From: Faecalicatena contorta
GTDB taxonomy: Bacteria; Bacillota; Clostridia; Lachnospirales; Lachnospiraceae
Assembly: GCF_003149105.1 (NCBI RefSeq)
Contig: NZ_QGDS01000001.1
Location: 449,334-513,333, forward strand
DNA length: 64,000 nucleotides
Direction: 5' to 3'
In this document: positions 1-8,878 of the stretch, piece by piece
How positions within the stretch are numbered: the first letter of the stretch is position 1
How the letters are laid out: each line of letters opens with the position of its first letter
Translations under genes and position numbers: made by a program
Notes under the pieces: generated by a model
The model's database searches: none
Told to the model about the DNA's origin: nothing
What the model saw: the letters and a program-made list of their open reading frames with translations, nothing else

Positions 1-1452
1 GGGACAGAGGTTGAGTATGCACTGGATGTATGTAATGCAGTTCTTGATATATGGAAACCTTCCAAGGAGAACAAGGCCATCATTAATCTTCCCACTACTG
101 TAGAAATAGCTATGCCTCATGTATTTGCCAGTCAGGTGGAATATTTCCATAAGAATCTCCTGTATAGGGAAAATGTATTGCTTTCCCTTCATCCCCATAA
201 TGACAGAGGTAGCGGTGTCAGCGATGCCGAGCTGGGAATTCTTGCAGGAGCCGACCGTATAGAAGGTACACTTTTTGGAAACGGAGAAAGAACCGGTAAT
301 GCGGATATTATCACCCTTGCAATGAATATGTTCTCCCACGGCGTAGATCCAAAACTGGACTTTTCTAATATGGGCGAAATATGTGAGGTGTATGAAAGAC
401 TCACAGGAATGGAAGTATCTCCGCGCCAGCCTTATGCGGGAGATTTGGTATTTACTGCTTTTTCAGGCTCCCACCAGGATGCAATTGCCAAAGGAATGTT
501 GTGGAGAGAGGAAAAGCGGGATAGTCACTGGACAGTACCTTATCTTCCAATTGATCCCAAGGATGTAGGCAGGAGATATGATTCTGACGTAATAAGGATT
601 AACAGCCAGTCTGGCAAGGGCGGGGTTAATTACATACTAAAGCAGAATTTTGGTATCAACCTTCCGGATAAGATGAAAGAAGAAGTGGGGTATATTGTAA
701 AGGATGTCTCAGATAAGGCCCATAAGGAGCTGAGTCCGGACTGGATTTATCAAATTTTTGAAGATAATTATATTACTGTAAAACCAGTCTTTACAGTAGA
801 TGAGTGTCACTATAAACAAGAAAACGGTATTTTGGCAGAAGCTGTCATTCACCACGCAAGTGCTGACCGGGTGATTACAGGCGTGGGGAATGGCCGCCTG
901 GATGCAGTAAGCAATGCAATCAAACATTATTTTGACATTAATTATGAGCTGGCATTTTACGAGGAACATTCCCTGACGAAAGGCTCTTCCTCTAAAGCGG
1001 TTGCTTATGTAGGGGTAGTGTACAATAAAAAGAAATACTGGGGTGTAGGTATTGATGCAGATATTATTAAAGCATCTGTGGAAGCATTGGTTGTAGCTGT
1101 CAACAAAATCGACGAGATTAAGAATTCTGAGAGTTGTAAAGATGAGAGATTATTAGAAATTACAAATTATCTTTATGCAAATTACAAGGATGTGACCCTG
1201 GATGATTTATCTGAAAAGTTTTTCCTTACCAAACCTTATTTGTCAAAATACATTAAAGAAAAATCCGGGATGACTTTTGGGGATACCTTAAAGGAAATAC
1301 GGATGAAAAAGGCACGGGCAATGCTAAAGAGCAATAATACAACGGTAGAAAGTATTGCTGAATCGGTGGGATATCAAAACGTAGAGCATTTCAACAGAGT
1401 GTTTAAGAAAATGTATCATATGACCCCTGTACAGTTTAGAAACCGAAGATAA
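1..1452 (+). CDS. leuA: 2-isopropylmalate synthase (type 2) fused to a C-terminal AraC-type DNA-binding domain, 5'-truncated by window
   Basis: The reading frame is open from base 1, so the start lies upstream; 483 codons are visible. The first ~190 are the C-terminal part of the catalytic TIM barrel. They show the HxH metal motif in LHPHNDRG (~190) and the GNGERTGN motif (~290), as expected for acetyl-CoA:2-ketoisovalerate condensation, the first step of leucine synthesis. Next come the linker SGKGGVNY and a LeuA allosteric/dimer domain (~780-1115), where leucine binds in characterised enzymes. The last ~100 codons (~1141-1449) are an AraC/XylS-type double helix-turn-helix, with LDDLSEKFFLTKPYLSK as first HTH and ESIAESVGYQNVEHFNRVFK as second. 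Ordinary LeuA ends after the dimer domain. The frame is continuous, so this is a fusion, not two genes. A leucine-responsive enzyme-regulator is inferred. The N-terminal barrel half is not visible. Confidence 0.9.
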   Translation, partial: GTEVEYALDVCNAVLDIWKPSKENKAIINLPTTVEIAMPHVFASQVEYFHKNLLYRENVLLSLHPHNDRGSGVSDAELGILAGADRIEGTLFGNGERTGNADIITLAMNMFSHGVDPKLDFSNMGEICEVYERLTGMEVSPRQPYAGDLVFTAFSGSHQDAIAKGMLWREEKRDSHWTVPYLPIDPKDVGRRYDSDVIRINSQSGKGGVNYILKQNFGINLPDKMKEEVGYIVKDVSDKAHKELSPDWIYQIFEDNYITVKPVFTVDECHYKQENGILAEAVIHHASADRVITGVGNGRLDAVSNAIKHYFDINYELAFYEEHSLTKGSSSKAVAYVGVVYNKKKYWGVGIDADIIKASVEALVVAVNKIDEIKNSESCKDERLLEITNYLYANYKDVTLDDLSEKFFLTKPYLSKYIKEKSGMTFGDTLKEIRMKKARAMLKSNNTTVESIAESVGYQNVEHFNRVFKKMYHMTPVQFRNRR

Positions 1453-1457
1453 AAAGA

Positions 1458-1490
1458 ACCGGTGCAGTAATGCTGCACCGGTCCACTTTA
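1458..1490. terminator. Bidirectional rho-independent terminator
   Basis: Perfect 10-bp inverted repeat ACCGGTGCAG / CTGCACCGGT with a 5-nt loop, between two convergent genes. T-rich sequence follows on both strands, so it probably ends both the leuA-araC transcript and the transporter transcript. Confidence 0.85.
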
Positions 1491-1498
1491 TTTTAATA

Positions 1499-2842
1499 TT
1501 ATTTTTCTTCAGCAAGTTTATCAAGCTTACCGCTCATAAGCCAAAGAATAACACCCAGAATGATTACAACGGCTGCAACTGAACCATATCCCGCCTGGAA
1601 TGGAACTGTCTTCAGGAAAGCATACAGTGCCGGATAAATCATGGTTGCAAAGAACACGGCGATTGGCCAGAGTCCCAGCAACAAGCCTAATACCTTAGCA
1701 GGTGCAAACATTGTAATAAAAGAGTTGCCAAGAGGAGAGAAGACCATCTCACCAACTGACATCAATAATGCGATTACAATAATCCAAAGCAGTGATGCCT
1801 GACCTTCGCCTCTGATGATATCAGCAAGTACCATAGCTACGAAAGAGCATCCGACTAAAATCATACCAAGAGATGTCTTTTTGAACATACTCAAATCGCC
1901 CTTAGGACGTCTTGCAAGTCTTGCCCAAACACCAGCAAGTACTGGTCCGAGAATGATACATGTGATTGCATTAAGAGAGTCAAAGTAGGATGTAGGAACC
2001 TGCCAGCTTCCGATATACCAGTTTGCACGGTTCAGGAAGTCTGCACCATCACCATATCCAAAATAGAAGTATGCAGGCATATATGCCATATACCATACCA
2101 CCCAGAATACGATTGAAAACATAGTAACCAGGACAATAGCAAGGATACGTTTCTTATCACTTGTTGTAAGAGGCTGTGTTTCTTCAGCCTTTTTCTTTTT
2201 ACTGTCAATGAACTTTCTCTGGTCATGCTTGAATGGTTTTTTACCTGCATCACCCAATGCTTTTTGATTTAACCCAAACCAGATTGCATCTACAAAAAGG
2301 AAGATTGCACAGAGCAGGAATACAAAATTATATCCCATCGGGCCTACTGCAAGCACAACAAATGTTGTTCCGACGAATGAACCGATATTTACAAATGAAT
2401 ACTGGATGGAGAATGCTTCGGTCAACTCATCCTTGTCTTCAAATAACAGGCCATTTACACCAGATAAATTTCCTTTAAATAAACCAGTTCCAACTGCCAC
2501 AAAGAGAATCATCACCCATACAAGTGTAGTGGATTTCGCTTGCCATGTACATAAGTAACCAATGCCCATTAAAATCATACCTGTGATAACACAGATTCTC
2601 GGGCTTAACCAGTAGTCAGCAATATATCCACCGATAATTGGTGTAATATAAGTAGCTGCTACAAAAATAGCGGACATAGATGCTGCTTTAGCATCTGTCA
2701 GCCCAAGGCCGCCGCCTGCTGCATTCGTTGCGATCCAAATTGCCAGCAAATATTTTACTGTATAGAACGCACAACGCTCAAATGTGAAACCTAAGGCACA
2801 TACGTAAAAACCAAAAGGTTTCCTCTTTTTTGTTGCTTCCAT
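1499..2842 (-). CDS. POT/PTR2-family (proton-dependent oligopeptide) transporter, divergent
   Basis: 447-residue polytopic membrane protein of the major facilitator superfamily, POT branch, which imports di- and tripeptides or other small substrates with protons. Family features are GGYIADYWLSPR (TM2-3 region), GTGLFKGNLSGVNGLL and the YSFVNIGSF motif. The start at 2842 is chosen because GGAGGG lies 9 nt upstream; the open frame extends to 2980, but the extra residues are not membrane-like and have no ribosome-binding site. The N-terminal ExxER proton-coupling motif is incomplete: the sequence reads GFTFER, so the ER pair is present but the first Glu is Phe. Coupling or substrate may therefore differ from classical DtpT. 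It faces leuA-araC across a shared terminator and has its own promoter upstream. Confidence 0.85.
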   Translation of the reverse strand: MEATKKRKPFGFYVCALGFTFERCAFYTVKYLLAIWIATNAAGGGLGLTDAKAASMSAIFVAATYITPIIGGYIADYWLSPRICVITGMILMGIGYLCTWQAKSTTLVWVMILFVAVGTGLFKGNLSGVNGLLFEDKDELTEAFSIQYSFVNIGSFVGTTFVVLAVGPMGYNFVFLLCAIFLFVDAIWFGLNQKALGDAGKKPFKHDQRKFIDSKKKKAEETQPLTTSDKKRILAIVLVTMFSIVFWVVWYMAYMPAYFYFGYGDGADFLNRANWYIGSWQVPTSYFDSLNAITCIILGPVLAGVWARLARRPKGDLSMFKKTSLGMILVGCSFVAMVLADIIRGEGQASLLWIIVIALLMSVGEMVFSPLGNSFITMFAPAKVLGLLLGLWPIAVFFATMIYPALYAFLKTVPFQAGYGSVAAVVIILGVILWLMSGKLDKLAEEK

Positions 2843-2971
2843 AATAAAAACCCTCCAATTAGCTTTTAATTTTAGCACAATATAGTGCAAAATATTGATG
2901 AGAATACATACCAGATATTCTCTAAAATGATTAGAAAAACCTCCTTTGTCAAAATTTTCTCCACGAAAAGA

Positions 2972-3000
2972 TTGTACCATAGTTTATACAAAAGAACAAA
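2972..3000 (-). promoter_or_regulatory. Sigma-A promoter of the POT transporter gene
   Basis: Read on the minus strand: TTGTTC (2995-3000), 17-nt spacer, extended -10 TGGTACAAT (TACAAT at 2972-2977). This predicts a ~120-nt 5' UTR. The rest of the 500-base gap (2843-3344) is very AT-rich; I see no gene or clear operator in it. Confidence 0.6.
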
Positions 3001-3284
3001 CAAATTTTAATACTTTTTTAATAAATTTTTATACACTTTTTATAAGTTTTCCATTGTATTATTATACCTAAAATGAATAAAAATAACATAAAATTTAAAA
3101 TTTATATTTCAATTCCTAATATCTACTATATTTATTTATTGTTAAAAAAATATCAAAACATTCATTTTCATATTTGCTATTTCTAATTAGATAATATACA
3201 CTAAAATCATTAAAAATTAATTTTTATTTTAAACAGGTCGGACAAAAACACAATCAAATATGGCAAAACATTTCTCTGCTGAAA

Positions 3285-3313
3285 TTGTATTACAAGATAA
3301 ATAGTGATATACT
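3285..3313 (+). promoter_or_regulatory. Sigma-A promoter of the Xaa-Pro aminopeptidase gene
   Basis: TTGTAT (3285-3290), 17-nt spacer, extended -10 TGATATACT (TATACT 3308-3313). The predicted transcript start lies ~25 nt before the ATG at 3345. Confidence 0.65.
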
Positions 3314-3344
3314 ATTTTGTATTGAAAGAAAAGGAGGTTTTTTC

Positions 3345-5132
3345 ATGAAAGTTTCAGAAAGAGTTGACAGGCTTCGCCAGTTAATGGAAGAGAAGGGGAT
3401 TGATGCTTATGTTATCCCTACGGCAGATTATCACCAAAGTGAGTATGTTGGGGAACACTTTAAGGCGAGAGCTTTTATGACCGGGTTTACCGGGTCTGCG
3501 GGAACGGCTGTTTTTACAAAAGATGAGGCCGGTATGTGGACAGACGGGCGATATTTCATTCAGGCTGCCCTGCAGATGGAAGGGACCGGAGTTGCACTCC
3601 GCAAAGCTGGAGAGCCAGGGGTCCCTACGATTGAAGAATATTTAAAAGAATCACTTCCGAATGGCGGTGTGATTGGATTTGACGGCCGCACAGTAGGAGT
3701 GGATGAGGGACAAGCTTATGCTGATATTGCTGCTGCAAAAGGCGGAAGCGTTGTTTATGACGGTGATCTGGCAGACAGCATATGGACAGACAGGCCAGCT
3801 TTATCAGAAAAACCTGCATTTTTGCTGGATTTAAAATATGCCGGTGAGACAACCGCCTCTAAGCTGGAGCGTGTGAGAGCCAAAATGAGGGAAGCTGGTG
3901 CGAATGCACATATTATTACAAGCTTAGATGATACCGGATGGCTTTTGAATGTGCGTGGAGATGATGTAGAGTATTTTCCTCTGCTCCTTTCCTATACGAT
4001 TGTAAAGATGGATTCTGTGGAGCTTTATGCTGATGAACGTAAGTTTAATGATGAGATTAAAGCAGAATTTGCAAAGAATCAGGTTTGCATACATGCATAC
4101 AACGATGTTTATGAAGCTGTCAGGACATTTGGGGCAGATGATGTCATCCTGATTGATCCCAAACGAATGAACTATGCACTTTATAATAATATTCCTAAAG
4201 CTGCCAAGACCGTTAAGCGGGAAAATCCTACTATTATTATGAAGGCCGTTAAGAATGATGTTGAAGTTCAAAATATTAAAAAAGCTCATATTAAAGACGG
4301 CATAGCGCATACAAAGTTTATGTACTGGCTGAAAAAGAACATAGGTAAAATAGAAATCACAGAGCTTAGCGCATCTGATAAACTGGAAGAATTCCGCAGA
4401 CAGCAGGAAAATTTCCTGTGGCCCAGCTTTGAGCCAATCTGTGCCTATAAAGAGCATGCAGCGATTGTGCATTACTCTTCTTCTCCTGAGACGAACATAG
4501 AACTGAAAGAAGAGGGACTGTTCCTGACAGACACAGGCGGACATTATTATGAAGGCTCTACAGATATTACACGGACAATTGCTCTGGGTGAGGTCAGCCA
4601 GACAGAAAAGGATCATTTTACTGCAGTTGCTGCAAGTATGCTGAATCTGGCAGATGCGAGATTTCTTTATGGCTGTATTGGTATGAATCTTGATTATGTG
4701 GCAAGGGAACCTTTCTGGAGGCAAAACTTAAACTATAACCACGGAACCGGACACGGTGTAGGCTACCTTGGAAATATCCATGAACCTCCTACAGGTTTCC
4801 GCTGGCAATACCGCCCTCATGAAACCTGCCCATTTGAAGCAAACATGATTATTACAGATGAGCCGGGGATCTATATTGAAGATTCACATGGTATTCGTAT
4901 AGAAAATGAATTGTTAGTATGCAAAGGGGTAAAAAATGAATATGGTCAGTTCATGCATTTTGAACCTGTTACATTTGTTCCCATCGATTTAGATGCCATT
5001 AATCCGGAGTTGATGACCGAAAAAGAGAAAGTACTTCTGAACGATTATCATAAAAAGGTTTACGAGCTTATAGCTCCGCATCTGACAGAAGAAGAACAGG
5101 AATGGCTCAAAGACTATACAAGGGCGGTCTAA
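3345..5132 (+). CDS. pepP: Xaa-Pro aminopeptidase, M24B family
   Basis: 595-residue cytosolic metallopeptidase that removes an N-terminal residue preceding proline. Two creatinase-type N-terminal domains (first ~300 residues) precede the pita-bread catalytic domain. The dinuclear metal ligands are visible: Asp in DTGGHYYEGSTDITRT (two Asp), His in HGTGHGVGY, Glu in EPGIYIED and Glu in IRIENE. The length matches the long (APP1-like) subgroup rather than the ~360-residue PepQ/YpdF type. Start at 3345 because AAAGGAGG precedes it; an in-frame ATG at 3285 has no ribosome-binding site and overlaps the promoter. It is monocistronic or loosely linked to the signalling gene that follows 68 nt downstream. 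Confidence 0.92.
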   Translation: MKVSERVDRLRQLMEEKGIDAYVIPTADYHQSEYVGEHFKARAFMTGFTGSAGTAVFTKDEAGMWTDGRYFIQAALQMEGTGVALRKAGEPGVPTIEEYLKESLPNGGVIGFDGRTVGVDEGQAYADIAAAKGGSVVYDGDLADSIWTDRPALSEKPAFLLDLKYAGETTASKLERVRAKMREAGANAHIITSLDDTGWLLNVRGDDVEYFPLLLSYTIVKMDSVELYADERKFNDEIKAEFAKNQVCIHAYNDVYEAVRTFGADDVILIDPKRMNYALYNNIPKAAKTVKRENPTIIMKAVKNDVEVQNIKKAHIKDGIAHTKFMYWLKKNIGKIEITELSASDKLEEFRRQQENFLWPSFEPICAYKEHAAIVHYSSSPETNIELKEEGLFLTDTGGHYYEGSTDITRTIALGEVSQTEKDHFTAVAASMLNLADARFLYGCIGMNLDYVAREPFWRQNLNYNHGTGHGVGYLGNIHEPPTGFRWQYRPHETCPFEANMIITDEPGIYIEDSHGIRIENELLVCKGVKNEYGQFMHFEPVTFVPIDLDAINPELMTEKEKVLLNDYHKKVYELIAPHLTEEEQEWLKDYTRAV

Positions 5133-5200
5133 GAGCAGATTCAAAATCACCCAAAATACTCCATACCTATTGCACTGTTGATACAGAAGGGACGATAAAT

Positions 5201-7750
5201 ATGAGTATACCTGAAGTTAAAAACATCCCAGATACCCCGTCTTTTGGCATTGGATATTTAAAGCTGCCTGCAGACAGTCCTAATAAGATTGAGAACTATA
5301 CACTGCTGGATATAAATCCGGCTTTTGAAGAGTTGACAGGATGGAACAGGGAGCATGTGTTAAATAAGAGAGTGTCCGAGATTTTCAGCCATACAGACCC
5401 TACAGTGTTTTCCTGGCCATTATATCTTGAAAATGCTGCACGGTCGGGAAAAACCCAGGAAACAGTGCAATGGTTCGAGGAGTTTAAACGGTATCTTAAA
5501 ATGACGGTTATACCCTCGGACAATACATCCTTTATGGTTATTATTCAACATCCTTACAAAGAAGAGGCTGTAACCAGTCAAAAAGAAGATTTGATTCCAT
5601 TGCTGAAGGATTTGAATATAATTTTCAATAATACCCATGATGCCATCAGCCTTGTGGAATATACTAAGAATGGTTTCCAATACGTCCTCAATAATATTGT
5701 TCATCAGCGCCTTACAGGATTTAACAATATCAGAGGGTTATCCCCCATACAGCTTGTTGGTGAGGAAGTGGGACGAAAACTTATCAAGTATTATGAGCAG
5801 TGCGTGAATACTGGCCAGCCGGTCCGCTATGAACAGGTGTTTAACTTTTCACCGGGAAGCCGGATCTGGCAGACGGAATTGACTCCCATATTCGATGAAG
5901 GGAAAGTACGTTACCTCCTGTGTTCCAGCCAGGATGTTTCAGAACTTCAAAATATCAGGGAGGAACATGAGGCACTAAACAGACGTTTTCAGGCCATGTT
6001 CGAACAGCATTGTGCCCTTAAAGTAGTTTTTGATTCCCTGACTGGAAAAATTGTAGATGCGAATCCTGCTATATGCAGCTATTTTGGCTATACAAAAGAA
6101 GAGGTATTAGGACACAATGTTCAGGAGTTTAATCTTTTACCTCCGGAGCTGCAGGATGAACGTTTTCAAAGTACATTAAATGGAGAGGCTTTGTTTTTTG
6201 CTGCCCCGCACCGCCTCAGAAGCGGAGAAACCCGGCTTTTAGACGTCTATGCCTCTCCTGTTATAGGCAGAGGGCAGAGACTGCTCTACGCCATTTTGTT
6301 TGACGTGACAGACCGGGAACGCTACCGTGAAGAATTATTGCAGGAAAAAGAGATGCTAAGAACAACGCTGTACTCCATCGGAGATGGTGTAGTCACGACA
6401 GACAATGATGGCATCATCACCAGCCTCAACATTGTTGCCCAGGAATTAACAGGCTGGGATAATATGGCTTTGGGCAGGCCCTTTAACGAAATATTTACTT
6501 TGCAAAATGAATATACCGGACAGCGGGTTGAGGACCCCGTACAGGAAGTACTCAAGACAGGCCGGATTGTGGGACTTGCAAATCATACAGAACTAATAAA
6601 CCGGCATGGCTGGTGCATCCCTATTATGGATAGTGCCGCCCCTATAAAATCAGAAGATGGGCGGATAAATGGTGTTGTAATGGTATTTCGTGATGTCAGC
6701 GGCGAGAAAGAGCATAGCAGACAAATTGAATTTTTAAGCTATCACGATCACCTGACCGGACTCTACAACAGACGTTACATAGATGAACTTATTGGTCGTA
6801 TGGATGCAGCAGAAAATATGCCGATTTCCGTCATTATGGGAGATGTTAACGGCTTAAAACTCATAAACGATGTTTTTGGGCATGGCACTGGGGACAGACT
6901 GCTGAAACAAGTCGCTTCATTGTTTACAGAAAACTGCAATAAAGATGACGTTATCGCCCGCTGGGGCGGTGATGAATTTGTTGTTGTGATGCCCCGTACA
7001 AGCTTGAACACTGCTGAAACAGTTATCCAGAAACTCAAAGATATTCAGATTCCAATAAATGAGAGCAGCCTGTCCCTCAGCTTATCCCTCGGATGCGCAA
7101 GTAAAGACAGGATGGAAAGCAATATTCAGGACGTCTTGCAGTATGCTGAAAAATATATGTATCATCAGAAGCTCTTAGATGGAAAGAGCCATCGGAATGC
7201 TATTATCAGCACCTTACTGGCTACTCTTTATGAAAAGAGCAATGAAACGGAAGAGCATTCAAAGCGGATTGAGAAATACTGTCATTCTATAGGGAGAAAG
7301 CTGAGGCTTTCCTCTAAAGATATGGATGACCTTTCCCTGCTTGCACTTTTACATGATATCGGTAAGGTTAGTATTGATCCAAATATTTTGCGGAAGCCCG
7401 GTTCTCTCACACCGGAAGAGTGGGATGAAATGAAGCGCCATCCCGAAATTGGTTACCGTATTGCCCAGGCAACCCCTGACCTTACAATTGTTGCTGACTT
7501 TATTCTTTCTCATCACGAGCGCTGGGACGGAAAGGGTTATCCCCGGGGACTAAAAGAGAAAGAAATTCCTCTTGTCTGCCGCATCCTGGCAGTGGCAGAT
7601 GCCTTTGATGCAATAACAAATGACCGTGTATACAGGAAAGCTATGACTATTGAAGAGGCCATACTTGAACTTAAAAGAAATGCCGGGAAGCAATTTGATC
7701 CTCAGACTACAAGTCTGCTGATTGAAATCATTATGAATGAAGAGTGTTGA
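5201..7750 (+). CDS. Multi-PAS diguanylate cyclase / HD-GYP phosphodiesterase
   Basis: 849-residue protein with no transmembrane segment, presumably a cytosolic c-di-GMP regulator. N-terminal PAS-like domains come first (LLDINPAFEELTGWN near the start, VDANPAICSYFGYTKEE, SLNIVAQELTGWDN), then a GGDEF domain with intact RWGGDEFVVV, then a C-terminal HD-GYP domain with LLHDIGKV, the HHERWDGKGYPRG motif and DAFDAITNDR. Both catalytic signatures look intact, so synthesis and degradation of cyclic dinucleotide are both possible. No RxxD inhibitory site is present five residues before GGDEF. The start at 5201 is chosen because GAAGGG precedes it and the protein begins near the first PAS domain; the open frame runs up into the preceding gene. 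The ligand of the PAS domains cannot be told. Confidence 0.85.
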   Translation: MSIPEVKNIPDTPSFGIGYLKLPADSPNKIENYTLLDINPAFEELTGWNREHVLNKRVSEIFSHTDPTVFSWPLYLENAARSGKTQETVQWFEEFKRYLKMTVIPSDNTSFMVIIQHPYKEEAVTSQKEDLIPLLKDLNIIFNNTHDAISLVEYTKNGFQYVLNNIVHQRLTGFNNIRGLSPIQLVGEEVGRKLIKYYEQCVNTGQPVRYEQVFNFSPGSRIWQTELTPIFDEGKVRYLLCSSQDVSELQNIREEHEALNRRFQAMFEQHCALKVVFDSLTGKIVDANPAICSYFGYTKEEVLGHNVQEFNLLPPELQDERFQSTLNGEALFFAAPHRLRSGETRLLDVYASPVIGRGQRLLYAILFDVTDRERYREELLQEKEMLRTTLYSIGDGVVTTDNDGIITSLNIVAQELTGWDNMALGRPFNEIFTLQNEYTGQRVEDPVQEVLKTGRIVGLANHTELINRHGWCIPIMDSAAPIKSEDGRINGVVMVFRDVSGEKEHSRQIEFLSYHDHLTGLYNRRYIDELIGRMDAAENMPISVIMGDVNGLKLINDVFGHGTGDRLLKQVASLFTENCNKDDVIARWGGDEFVVVMPRTSLNTAETVIQKLKDIQIPINESSLSLSLSLGCASKDRMESNIQDVLQYAEKYMYHQKLLDGKSHRNAIISTLLATLYEKSNETEEHSKRIEKYCHSIGRKLRLSSKDMDDLSLLALLHDIGKVSIDPNILRKPGSLTPEEWDEMKRHPEIGYRIAQATPDLTIVADFILSHHERWDGKGYPRGLKEKEIPLVCRILAVADAFDAITNDRVYRKAMTIEEAILELKRNAGKQFDPQTTSLLIEIIMNEEC

Positions 7751-7757
7751 ATCATAC

Positions 7758-7785
7758 CTTATTGAACATTAACAGTTCAATTAAG
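7758..7785. repeat. Intergenic hairpin repeat, partial copy C
   Basis: CTTATTGAAC / GTTCAATTAAG inverted repeat. Its left arm and loop start (CTTATTGAACATTA) are identical to part of the full element at 10103-10245. Confidence 0.55.
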
Positions 7786-7826
7786 TATAGAATAAAGTCC
7801 TCAAAGCTTTCCGTATATGTTCCTCC

Positions 7827-7855
7827 TTGCAATCAAAATCCCAGTATTGTATAAT
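7827..7855 (+). promoter_or_regulatory. Sigma-A promoter of the RpiR-type regulator operon
   Basis: TTGCAA (7827-7832), 17-nt spacer, TATAAT (7850-7855). The predicted leader carries a small hairpin, CTGGGA/TCCCAG (~7886-7902), before the GTG start. Confidence 0.65.
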
Positions 7856-7924
7856 CAGAATGTTAAATTGGTAAAACAGAAAGAAACTGGGACATTTCCC
7901 AGAACCATGAGAAGAGGAACTACT

Positions 7925-8878
7925 GTGAATGAAAATAGCTTAAACACAAATGAAAACAGCACAAATGAGCTGTTGTTTAGAATTGAGGAAAAATATAAGC
8001 GTCTCAGCAAGGGACAAAAGCGCCTCGCCGACTATGTCTGTGAGAATTATGATAAAGCAGTATTTTTAACGGCTGCGCGGCTTGGGGAAATTGTGGGGGT
8101 TAGTGAGTCCACAGTAGTACGTTTTGCCACGCAGCTTGGATATAAAGGATATCCTGGATTTCAGAAAGCTCTGGAAGAGCTGGTACGAAACCGGTTGAAT
8201 TCTATCCAAAGAATGGAAGTGACTTACGGCAGAATCAGCCAGTCTGAGATTCTTACCACCGTATTGCAGTCTGATATTGAAAAAATTAAGCTGACTCTTG
8301 CAGCTATTGACCAAAAAGCTTTTGAACTTGCAATTGATACGATTCTGAGTGCCAGAAAGATTTATGTGATTGGAATACGAAGCTGTGCTCCTTTAGCAAC
8401 ATTTCTTACATTTTATCTGAACTTAATCTGCGAAGATGTGACCGCCGTGGACACAAACAGTTCCAGTGAGATTTTTGAGCAGCTTATTCGTATTAATGAA
8501 AAAGATGTTATCATTGGGATCAGTTTTCCCAGATATTCCATGCGTACTTTAAAGGCGTTGGAATTTGCCAGCAACAGGAAAGCAAAGGTGATTACACTGA
8601 CCGACAGTATACATTCTCCTATGAATCTATATTCCTCCTGCAATCTGATTGCAAGAAGTGACATGGCTTCTATTGTGGATTCTCTTGTTGCTCCCCTTAG
8701 TGTGATTAATGCTTTAGTAGTGGCTCTCTGTATGAAAAAGCAGAATGAAGTAATCACTACTCTCGAAACATTAGAAAAAATATGGGACGAATATCAGGTA
8801 TACAGTGCAGATGAGCTGAACCAAGTGAGAAGTACACTCTCTGTAACCCCAGACCCGAAAGGAAAAGAAGATGAGTAA
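7925..8878 (+). CDS. RpiR-family transcriptional regulator (HTH-SIS)
   Basis: 317 residues. An N-terminal RpiR helix-turn-helix (LGEIVGVSESTVVRFATQLG, ~residues 50-80) is followed by a SIS sugar-phosphate-binding domain (KIYVIGIRSCAPLATF to GISFPRYSMRTLKAL). RpiR regulators usually respond to phosphosugars such as N-acetylmuramate or hexose phosphates; the ligand here is unknown. The GTG start at 7925 is preferred because AGAGG lies 7 nt upstream. The in-frame ATG at 7907 and the upstream codons overlap the likely promoter or lack a ribosome-binding site. The last 8 nt overlap the following flavoprotein gene, so the two are translationally coupled, although the usual sugar-metabolism neighbour is absent. 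Confidence 0.85.
   Translation: MNENSLNTNENSTNELLFRIEEKYKRLSKGQKRLADYVCENYDKAVFLTAARLGEIVGVSESTVVRFATQLGYKGYPGFQKALEELVRNRLNSIQRMEVTYGRISQSEILTTVLQSDIEKIKLTLAAIDQKAFELAIDTILSARKIYVIGIRSCAPLATFLTFYLNLICEDVTAVDTNSSSEIFEQLIRINEKDVIIGISFPRYSMRTLKALEFASNRKAKVITLTDSIHSPMNLYSSCNLIARSDMASIVDSLVAPLSVINALVVALCMKKQNEVITTLETLEKIWDEYQVYSADELNQVRSTLSVTPDPKGKEDE

Noticed and set aside
3924-4724. 266-codon open frame on the minus strand
   Set aside because: Antisense to the Xaa-Pro aminopeptidase, Cys/His/Ile-rich with no domain or ribosome-binding site; the plus-strand gene has all catalytic motifs.
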